NCBI GenBank assembly: GCA_032622095.1 | Contig: CP136068.1 | Coordinates: 117,353,509 to 117,417,508, forward strand | DNA from: Siphonodentalium dalli | Taxonomy: Eukaryota; Mollusca; Scaphopoda; Gadilida; Siphonodentaliidae | DNA length: 64,000 nt | Reading direction: 5' to 3' | Shown: piece by piece, positions 56,331-64,000 of the stretch | Layout: each line of letters starts with the position of its first letter | How positions within the stretch are numbered: the first letter of the stretch is position 1 | The notes under the pieces: generated by a model | Seen by the model: the letters and a program-made list of their open reading frames with translations, nothing else | The model's database searches: none | What the model was told of the DNA's origin: nothing | Program-made: the position numbers and the translations under genes

Positions 56331-56850
56331 AGCTGCTGTACCCGGTGTTGCTCAGTTGAAGAATGGGTAAACTGTTAGTGCCGCTTTTATTTTAAATTAA
56401 AATTTATTATTTGTCACCTGACGTAAACATCTCCTATTGCATGACACTCTCCGGATAAAAACGGTCTTTATTGATATGCTAATTATTAGTGCCTATTTTA
56501 ATCATTTGAGGTAAATGGCACATATCCTACATGTCGTCTGAGCTGATAATAAACGCTCTTCATTGATATTATATGTTAATATAATTTATTAGTCCCCCAT
56601 TAAGTCACATGATGTCGAAGTCGCCTATCCGACCATATTCCCATGGTCGTGTGACCCCTATATACACAGTGTGATATATATAGTCTAAGCTGAACATGAA
56701 CATTCTTTAGTATTCATGTATGATAATATAATGTTTAAGTTCCCCTTTAGGGTCAACGGCACCTATCATATGGTAATATCCGGGTCAGGTCTCCCCTGTG
56801 TACCAATTTACAGGGTCCAACTGTTGTGGGTGTATTATTAATTATTGTCC
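56331..56850. repeat. degenerate tandem repeat, ~120-bp unit
   Basis: TAAACATCTCCTATTGCATG then CTCCGGATAAAAACGGTCTT then TTGATATGCTAATTATTAGT is followed by a related unit with AATAAACGCTCTTCATTGAT and AATTTATTAGTCCCCC. Looser units continue to about 56850. The AAACG(G/C)TCTTTATTGATAT words echo those in the TTAA MITEs. Confidence 0.5.
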
Positions 56851-56854
56851 CCAG

Positions 56855-57520
56855 AAAAAAATATTTTTGGGGGACTATAGAAACGGGGTCCGTCCGTCCG
56901 TTCGGGCGTCGGTCCGTCACACTTTTGAGTACCTCCATGGTGTAATCATCTCCTCCTACAAATTTCATACCAGAGATTTGAATCTTCAGAATATGGTTGC
57001 CCATATATTGAAGATGTGCAACATGTATATAGATGACGGAAATATTATTTTTTGACGGAGTTATTAACCCTTTTCGACTTAAAATATTTCAACATTTTTT
57101 ATAATTTTCTGTATGAGGGTACCTTCATGGTGTAAACAACTCCTCCTACAGTTTTCATCCTAGAGATTTGTAACTTCAGAATATAGCTGCCCATATATTG
57201 AAGATGTGCAACATATATATATAGATGACGGAAAAATATTTTTTTACGGAGTTATTAACCCTTTTTGACTTAAATAATTTTCTGTATGAGGTACCTTCGT
57301 GGTGTAATCAACTCCTCCTACATTTTTGATCGTAGATATTTGAAACTTCAGAGTATTGTTACCCACATATTGGAGATGTGCAACATGTATATAGATGACG
57401 GATTTTTTTTTTTTTACGGAGTTATTAACCCTCTTCAACTTAGAAAATTTCAACATTTTTTTTAATTTCTTCAACAAAGCGGCATCGACTTGCCACATTT
57501 TCGGGGGACACTATGGTCTG
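56855..57520. repeat. tandem repeat, three units of 172-190 bp
   Basis: GGTGTAATCATCTCCTCCTA at 56939, GGTGTAAACAACTCCTCCTA at 57129 and GGTGTAATCAACTCCTCCTA at 57301 each start a unit. Each runs through AGATGTGCAACATGTATATA and GATGACGGA to TTATTAACCCT. The array is framed by GGGGGAC words (TTTTTGGGGGACTATAGAAA near 56868 and CGGGGGACACTATGG near 57502). A GTCCGTCCGTCCG stretch lies near 56888. Confidence 0.8.
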
Positions 57521-57760
57521 CTGACCTTTTATTCATAATTGTTTATCAGTGCCCACGTATGTCGTCTGAGGTCAACTGCACCTATCCAATGACTCCGCGG
57601 GTCTATTAGCCCCCCCCCCCCCCTCCTGTGAATCAATTTTCAACGACTATATTCGAACATTTTTTTTCTAATTTGGTTGTAAATTGGATACCAAACGGGA
57701 GCACGTCATTAGTGCGTGACATTTGGTGGATAATCCGGGCAATACTGTCGTTGTACTTAA

Positions 57761-58253
57761 AGGCACGGGAGGCCTTAGTTGTCGAAAATATTTATATTTG
57801 TTCCAATCACCGTAAACAGAAAAACATTAAAGCGCACACAGTGTCGTACATATAGACCATGACCATCGCGTAAACAGCATGCTATCATAAAGACCTACTA
57901 TATTTTACCTAAGCAAGAGCCTGATTATGTTACAGAAGACAGCACAGTGTTACTGGCGAATCACAAACAAATGATATAAATGCTCTTTATTAGTTCCATA
58001 TCAGGAATTCAGCAACAAAGAACGCTCTTTATGTCTACCATCATAATATAAACAAACACCAGGAAAGTAACTTGTTATGCTTTGTTTACATAACAATGGT
58101 CAAACATATGACAATAACATAGTGTTTATGCGATATTTCTTATTTGTATACGGACAAAGTCTGTCTACATTTTAATATTCTTTCTGTTTGTGGCGGTTTT
58201 TGACCGGTGGAAATATTTTCACAGCATACCCACCGCCAAGGCCTCCCGTACCT
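57761..58253. mobile_element. 493-bp TTAA MITE
   Basis: The left end AGGCACGGGAGGCCTTAG mirrors the right end CCAAGGCCTCCCGTACCT. TTAA lies on both sides (57757-57760, 58254-58257). TTAA target sites are used by piggyBac-type transposases, but the ends here do not start with the CCC typical of piggyBac, so the superfamily is left open. The interior has AAGAACGCTCTTTATG and CTTATTTGTATACGGAC words and no frame. A second copy is at 20174-20670. Confidence 0.72.
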
Positions 58254-59640
58254 TTAATTTTCGATTTGAATTTAGATCGTCTGTGAACTAATTTATTGAG
58301 AATAGGTAATTTTCAAGTAAATTTTGTTATGTGAATCAAGTTTTGAAGAATTAGCATTTAGTTTTACAATAGAAACATACGGAAATTCCGGTATAGTTGG
58401 AAGCGGTCCACACAACAATCGAAACTCCGTTGCGATTTGTGGAAGTGACTGAACGGCGGAGTTCCGGAACATACAGTAACATAACACAGTTTTACAAATT
58501 CTTATATACAAAGCATGCACATGTGTGAATTAACGACGCGGGATTCGATTAACAGATTTGCATTATAAAATATCCTATCACCACAGTTTGACAAATAATT
58601 AATTATTAAATGTAAAGCTAAGAATACGGGCGATGAATGGTAATTAATGAGCACATGCTTGGGCAAGAATTGAAAAGTTGCATATGAAAAGCTAGCTGAT
58701 TAATACAAAGAAAAGGTCGGAATTGCGAGAAAGCATAACCTAACAAAGAAACGAACCTAACGCGAATACTATAGAAACGAACATCTGATACAGTCAAACC
58801 AATGTAGATAAACAATGAAATAAATGTCCAAAAATTAGCACCTGAAAGTCGGCTCTGTTAAGGCTGAGCGTTGAGGCTTCAAGCCGAGTCAGATAGACTG
58901 AAAATGGAGATGGTGGCGAGAGAGACGGAACGAGAGAATGAACGAGCACATGACCATGAGACCCACGAGTTTTGTATAAAAGAGTTAGAATTGAAACTTG
59001 AACATGAGAGACTTTGTAGCCAACATTCTGATGGTTATTCCTAAACCTCCTGAATAACCCTGCCCCTTCGAGGAAGGCAATGATGACATTGGTGCTTACA
59101 CTAGAACAGATACCAGCAATTTGGGTTTATTATGTATTATTATGTAGCTAATTGTTTAGTTAAATTAGTTATTAGTGAACTTTTAAGCAACATATCCTCG
59201 CGCAAATACGCACATATTCGACCTATAATGTGAAATATGCACATCATGTGATTATGTTATTGTGAAATAAGCAGATAATCGATCCTCTCCGTTATTTGTT
59301 TTATGGCGAGGACCACAATGAAAACACATGTTAAGGAACGTACACCTGAAAAAGTCGAGGGTTGGCTTATTTGTGTCATTTGAACTCATTTCAGCACACA
59401 ATCTGCTTAGAATCGCTTCATAATGAGAATCTAATTTTCAGCACATTACCGACTCATAATGAGACGATTCTTAGCAGAATATCAATCTAAATAGAGTTCT
59501 ATTATAAGCAGATAATGTGCGGGTTTTCGGGATAACAGGCTGTTTTAAGACATGCCATCAACGGCAGCTATCCCATGACACTTTCCGGTGAATTGCCTCA
59601 TGTGTGCAAATTTCAGCTCCGATGGTCCAACCGTTTGGTT
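58254..59640. other. no supported gene; small foldback near 59394-59523
   Basis: TCTGCTTAGAATCG near 59400 is mirrored by CGATTCTTAGCAGA near 59465. (C/T)TCATAATGAGA occurs in both arms and AGCAGATAAT(G/C) words recur at 59270 and 59510, so a short inverted-repeat element is likely. The rest is featureless AT-rich DNA. Confidence 0.45.
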
Positions 59641-59930
59641 CCATTCCATATTTTTATTGAACATCCCATACATTAACATAATATAAGTAATAATACACAA
59701 GCTGTAATAACATAAACATATGATGGGAGTACAATGGGGATCGGAGCACAAGTTATTTCAACTTAGAGAACGCTCCTCTCCCCTAATATAAAGACACGAA
59801 CATAAATTTAATGCGGATTGTTGAATTTTCCTACAAAAGTAAATCTTTGTTTATATACACATCAGGCTGGTTCAGGAAATAGGGTAAGGTAATTGAATCA
59901 TCGTACAGAGTATGCAGGTAATACATTTGG

Positions 59931-60300
59931 TTATGTAGAATCATTTGGTGGTCTACTATTCCAATCAATATTCTCATTACAAAAACGTTGAGACGATATG
60001 ATGTATTTCTGTACAGCTGTGAAGAGAATGCAGTTTTCTTTATAGGAAATCAATGGAGATCCACAAAGTAAATCTGCAGAATGGACAATATGTAGTCCAA
60101 TGCCAGCTATTTTTTCTTCCATTATAGCTCTTTCATTTAAGTAAAAAGGACAAGTAAACAGAAAGTGATCAGCATCTTCGACTTTGTATCCACAGTTACA
60201 TTTAGGATTTTTTGTTAAATAATTGTTTAGCTTGTCTCCGTTTAAGTCACTACACCTATTTCGGAGTCTACATAGTAAAATGTTATCTCTTCTTCTTCCT
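59931..60300 (-). pseudogene. LINE ORF2 C-terminal zinc-knuckle segment
   Basis: Starting in the frame one base off from the endonuclease, the translation reads CRLRNRCSDLNGDKLNNYLT, then CNCGYKVEDADHFLFTC, then about 65 more residues to a stop at 59931. The C-x-C-x8-H-x4-C motif with DADHFLF is the typical end of CR1/Jockey-group ORF2 proteins and matches the knuckle of the other LINE (48450-48520). It follows the endonuclease directly, which is abnormal because the reverse transcriptase should lie between them. Confidence 0.8.
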
Positions 60301-61188
60301 ATACAAGGAAGCTATTACGGCATAGTGGTCCGAAATGTTACGCCCAAAGTCGATGGTGTCATGGTCGTACGAAATTATCTGGTCACTTACAATTATGGGG
60401 TCCAGTAAAGTAGCAGAAGACGGTCCTATACGTGTTGGGGTTGAGATTAGATTACGAAGACTTAGTTTATTTATAATATTATTTAGGTCCGACGTGGGAT
60501 CCAATAGGTTAGAATTCAAGTCTCCTATCAGAATGACTGGTCTGTTAGTACTAAGTATGGTATCTAGGGCGGAGTGGAGGTTTTGCCAGTAGTTAGAATT
60601 TGAGAACTGTTGTGATCTATATGTAAGGGCCATGATATACGTAAGGGATTTTGAATTAATTTGAAACCATAATATACTTTCATCAAATTCTAATTCTTCC
60701 ATGCGTTTGTAAATGATGTGATCAGCTATATATACACATATGCCGCCTCCGTAACTGTTTCGATCTTTTCTAATAGGTCCATAAAAATTTGGAATTTGGA
60801 TCAGATCAGAACTGAAGGAGGGTTCTAGGTGGGTCTCTGTAAAACAAACAATATCGTATTCGTTTATAGTAGTTAATATTTTAACTAGTTTGTTCCTCAA
60901 ACTACGTACATTCAAGTGGAAAATATTAAGAGTGTGTCCATTAGTTTCCGGTCCGGGACATGGATGTATATCTCCACACATTAGCACTAATATAGATGCT
61001 ATCAGCAAGAATTTTATATTAGGATATCTCAGTTTAAGGAAATTAACAGCGTTTCCTGTTTTTTGTTTACTTGCACAACTTTTCGTTGCATCGAAGAGGC
61101 CAATGGACTGTCTGTGCTGTACCAAGTTAACCGACATCCCTGGGGGTGAGGGGTGTATCAGCCAAGCACAGACGCCCACATAGTCCAA
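60283..61188 (-). pseudogene. LINE ORF2 endonuclease (EEP fold), intact but without RT
   Basis: 301 codons, ATG to TAA. Residues ~88-297 form an apurinic-type exonuclease-endonuclease-phosphatase domain that nicks DNA for target-primed reverse transcription. Visible catalytic motifs are HLNVRSLRN (about 91-99), FTETHLEPS (Glu118), LIGDLNSNL (Asp223, Asn225), LLDPIIV (Asp263) and ISDHYAV (Asp287, His288). All key residues are present. Before the domain, a hydrophobic stretch (KFLLIASILVLM) leads into GDIHPCPGP at 72-80 (60949-60975). This resembles the 2A-like peptides found near the N-terminus of animal CR1/L2-type LINEs, but it lacks the Glu and Asn of the D-x-E-x-N-P-G-P consensus. The domain style is CR1/L2/Rex-like; exact clade uncertain. 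Confidence 0.85.
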
Positions 61189-61195
61189 ACGATGC

Positions 61196-62530
61196 AGATT
61201 TTGATATGAAAACTCCTATTCCTGAACCAACCATGTGATGATGAAAACATAAAGTAATGACAAATAAACACATATACAAGAAAATAAATATCATTCGAAA
61301 GTTACCTACTTTCGAGACAGGTGGATTGTATGGATCCGAGTAAAGCGCTGTGTAAAATGAGGTAGAGCGAAATGAGCTATTTCGGGGTACACACAGGATT
61401 AAAAGATAATAGTTAATGATATCAAGAAAGAAAGAGAGTACGATTTAATATTTAAGCTGTACATTTATAGTGCATATAATTAGTCTTTATTTTTATTCTG
61501 AGAGAAAAGAAAGCAAAACAAAATAATATATATATATACTATTTAGGTCAAGGTGAAAAGTGTACTCGAATCCTGTGTGTATCCCGTTACAAACATTTTA
61601 ATTTAAGCATGAGTTATAATTTAAGTCATTTATGTTATGAGATCGATGTACGAGCGAGTGAAAACTCGATATTCTATCAGCATTAACAACATAATGATCG
61701 CCAAATTGAGATAATATAGATACTACGTTTAATCCAATGTGTATTTGCAGAAGCAGGTCAAACTATACGGTGCCCCAGATACGCACAGTAGTAAACAGTG
61801 AAACTAATTTATCACGTGTGAGTCGCTTATGAATATTTTAATGATAACCCAGATAAAGCTCCATAGCTATTGGTTCAGAGTAACTTTGAGCGCAAAGGTC
61901 AGACACGTGTCATGTATAAATATGCAAATTATATGCATAGGGTCACGTATTTGCTGACCCATATGTCATTAAGAGCAGCGATTGGTCGACATACACACAC
62001 GTCTATTTTGGGGCATCAGAAATAAACATTATTGTATAATCGGGCCAAGCTGATGTCCAAAATACTGGATGTCAATAAAAGTGAATATTTAAGCTGAAAA
62101 TGGTTAGAGCAACACAAATGAAATTGTCGGAGATAAAGTATGTTCATAGAAAGTAACTATTCAAGCTGAACATGGTTGACGGAACACAAATGGAATTGCC
62201 ACACACAAATTTAAAACAAAATTACATATATTTTTATTGTTACTATAAGTGAGAATTTGGTCTCCTGGAGCACACAAAAGTGGCACTGTATATATTTTTC
62301 GTAAGTTAAATTAGGTCAGAAGTATATAGGCAACATAATCAATGTATCATGTGTTGCAATTGAATTTAATAGAATACTTCAAAGGGATTACTAACATGGC
62401 AATATAAATATTATTATGATGTTGGTGCCACACAAAATTGTTGAACACAGGAGTGTCCACAAAAGCAAACCATTGTGGTGTTAAAAATATGGTAAAATAA
62501 ACCCAAAAAATAAATATGTCACATATACAG
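61196..62530. other. AT-rich DNA, no supported features
   Basis: Probably includes the 5' untranslated region of the LINE just above 61188. TATATATATA near 61530 is a short microsatellite. Paired phrases AAGCTGAAAATGGTTAGAGC (62091) and AAGCTGAACATGGTTGACGG (62164) form a small direct repeat with period ~73. Confidence 0.3.
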
Positions 62531-62532
62531 TA

Positions 62533-62736
62533 ATGGCCAAAGCAATCGACCCCCCAACCAAAGCAGAACCATGGGCAGCCCCTCGGCACCCAGTTGGAAA
62601 CATGGCCCGCCGCAATCCATTGGGTAGCTCTCAGCGAGAGCCCTCCGGTGAACGGCAACAAGCCACACCCCAACCAAATCCCGAAAAGCCATCCACAACT
62701 CCACCCCAATTAAGAGGTCGATCACTCAGGGCATAA
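62533..62736 (+). CDS. GC-rich proline/arginine-rich 67-codon ORF of unknown origin
   Basis: ATG at 62533 to TAA at 62736. This ~200-bp block is strikingly richer in G+C than everything around it and encodes a basic, Pro/Gln/Arg-rich peptide (PVGNMARRNPLGSSQREPSG, then PQPNPEKPSTTPPQ). An overlapping minus-strand frame (62347-62709) is Trp/Cys/Gly-rich and looks like an antisense shadow. I cannot assign a family. It could be a terminal exon, a retroposed fragment, or part of a retroelement ORF1. Confidence 0.3.
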   Translation: MAKAIDPPTKAEPWAAPRHPVGNMARRNPLGSSQREPSGERQQATPQPNPEKPSTTPPQLRGRSLRA

Positions 62737-62904
62737 CCGTAGACTAGTTATTTTGGTATTTCAACCGAAAAAATTTGAAATCAGTCAGTACATGAGAGTT
62801 GATTGTATTGTTTGTAAATATATATGATTAGTTTTACATATACATACATGAAACCTTATATCAACATTAATAATAACATATGGAAAACAAGAAATAATAT
62901 TCAA

Positions 62905-63625
62905 ATAAGTCGGTTGTAAGAAACTATACACAATACTGACCGTTTGGTGAGATTTATGGTGCACAACATAATGTAGTCTGTTTACCCAGCATATACTGGT
63001 TATAAACAATGAATTACAACCTTAGCCAGTTTTCAAGTATTTTCAGGAATTATATGAAAACAAAATTACATTTGTCAATTTATTCTTTGGAAGCAGCAAT
63101 AGTTATACAACCATAATTAATAAAAAGGTATATATAAAATTGTAAAGCTAAATAAATGGCTCAGTCGGTTATAAGAAACTATACACGAAACTGACCGTAC
63201 GGCGAGATTTATGGTGCACAACAGAATCTAGTCTGATTACCCAGCATTAACTGGTTATAAACAATGAATTTCAACCTTGGCCAGCCTTGAAGTATTTTCA
63301 GCAATAATATGAAAACAAAATTACATTTGTCAATTTATTCTTTGGAAGCAGCACTAGATATACCGGTATAACCATAATTAATAAAATGGTGTATATAAAG
63401 TTGTGGAGCTAAATAAATGGCTCAGTCCGAAACTCGGTTATAAAAAACAAAAAACTATACACAAAACTGACCGTTCGGTGAGATTTATGGTGCAAAAAAG
63501 AATCTAGTCTGTTTACCCAGCATGTACTGGTTATAAACAATGTATTTCAACCTTGGTCAGTTTTGAAGTATATTCAGCAATATTAATATGAAAACAAAAT
63601 TACATTTGTCAATTTATGTGCCCAG
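62905..63625. repeat. tandem repeat, three units of 255-276 bp
   Basis: CTGACCG(T/A)(T/A)(T/C)GG(T/C)GAGATTTATGG begins at 62936, 63191 and about 63467. Each unit goes on through CCCAGCAT(A/T)(T/A)ACTGGTTAT, CAACCTT(A/G)G(C/T)CAG and AAAACAAAATTACATTTGTC to AATAAATGGCTCAGTC. The third unit is cut off near 63625. Confidence 0.85.
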
Positions 63626-63793
63626 AATGTTGGTTGTAGGTATTATGATCCTATAATACATGTATGTTTGGAGATAGCAAATAGCTACATAAATGCATAC
63701 ACGATCACACATACACAAGGTCATACCTACGCATACTGTATGACCGCGCACATTTACATGCAGTATTTACCGATTTGAAATTGCAATTTGAAA

Positions 63794-64000
63794 TTATGGT
63801 AGCCCAAAATGGGACTTAAGGTCACAGTCAGTTTTAACAAAAATCTTTTCAGCAAACTCAGATGGTTTATAAAATAAATTCCCTTCACGTGACCAATATG
63901 AAAAAAATTTCTTCTCTTTTTTAGCTGCCTCTAGGGTTTTCAGTAGTCCATAACGACGTTTGGTGAGATCCTCACTGATGAAAATACCTGTTTTTGACTT
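63794..64000 (-). pseudogene. C-terminal part of a LINE ORF1-like protein (runs off window)
   Basis: Translating the minus strand from the window edge gives TGIFISEDLTKRRYGLLKTL, then EAAKKEKKFFSYWSREGNLF, then a stop at 63794-63796. The pattern IFISEDLTxxR...LL...A...KK......W...G.....K is the C-terminal domain of L1-type ORF1 RNA-binding proteins, which many invertebrate LINEs carry. The frame is open for 68 codons to the edge of the window, so the rest lies beyond 64000. Intactness cannot be judged. Confidence 0.65.

Larger units (their letters stand above)
59640..61195 (-). mobile_element. LINE copy lacking its reverse transcriptase
   Basis: Reading on the minus strand, a full endonuclease ORF (61188-60283) is followed almost immediately by the C-terminal zinc-knuckle segment (about 60295-59931) and a ~290-bp 3' region. 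That region ends at about 59640 with TTCAATAAAAATATGGAATG. The whole reverse-transcriptase domain, normally several hundred codons, is missing. The junction falls in AGGAAGAAGAAGAGATAAC. The two parts are in different frames, so no fusion protein is made as it stands. Confidence 0.8.

Noticed and set aside
62347-62709. 120-codon Trp-rich minus-strand frame
   Set aside because: The unusual composition is explained by antisense reading of the GC-rich plus-strand frame at 62533-62736, and it continues into AT-rich DNA without domain content.

Overview
The window looks like AT-rich, repeat-dense animal DNA. Candidate genes appear only as short exons with GT/AG borders. There are no prokaryotic operons, ribosome sites or tRNA/rRNA genes, and most of the sequence is transposable elements, foldback elements and minisatellites. 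Secreted-protein modules (PAN/apple-like and EGF-like exons) together with LINE, hAT, PIF/Harbinger-like and gypsy-class elements fit a marine invertebrate. A mollusc is my best guess, but this is inference and nothing here fixes the species.

Layout. At 1-8.3 kb there is no convincing gene, but four unrelated families of short palindromic 'words' occur in clusters: GGTACTCTAGAGTACC, GGTTTTGATCAAAACC, ATTACGCTTAAGCGTAAT and TTGCGTACGCAA. At 9.4-10.4 kb is a hAT-type MITE with a perfect 8-bp target duplication. At 11.9-12.1 kb is a TATA box plus a probable signal-peptide first exon (+), followed by a 1.6-kb long inverted repeat. At 15.8-22.1 kb is a run of minus-strand exon candidates (PAN-like, an unrecognised helical segment, EGF-like). 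A broken SGNH-hydrolase gene (+), a UUCG-tipped hairpin and a TTAA MITE are interspersed with them. At 25.5-32.5 kb is a complete-ended but internally deleted LTR retrotransposon of the gypsy (Metaviridae-like) class.

At 32.9-39.6 kb a tandemly duplicated genomic segment contains a 4.6-kb hAT-type insertion, which itself holds nested inverted-repeat elements. The second copy of the segment contains a 993-bp PIF/Harbinger-like insertion. The uninterrupted sister copies act as empty sites for both. At 39.9-40.6 kb is a 50-bp minisatellite. At 41.3-41.8 kb is another 8-bp-TSD MITE. At 44.0-46.3 kb is a long, very degenerate minisatellite, and at 46.7-48.9 kb a decayed LINE. The minisatellite and LINE sit between inverted copies of one old repeat. 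At 54.5 kb is a second PAN-like exon. At 56.3-58.3 kb are tandem arrays and a TTAA MITE. At 59.6-61.2 kb is a LINE copy whose endonuclease is joined directly to its C-terminal zinc knuckle, with the reverse transcriptase missing. At 62.9-63.6 kb is a ~260-bp tandem array. The window ends inside an ORF1-like retroelement fragment.

The host coding content I can support is therefore small: one possible plus-strand first exon and parts of one or two minus-strand secreted/cell-surface protein genes. The most unusual signals are the palindromic arrays, in which base changes preserve dyad symmetry, and the repeated appearance of foldback hairpins tipped by a C(UUCG)G sequence.
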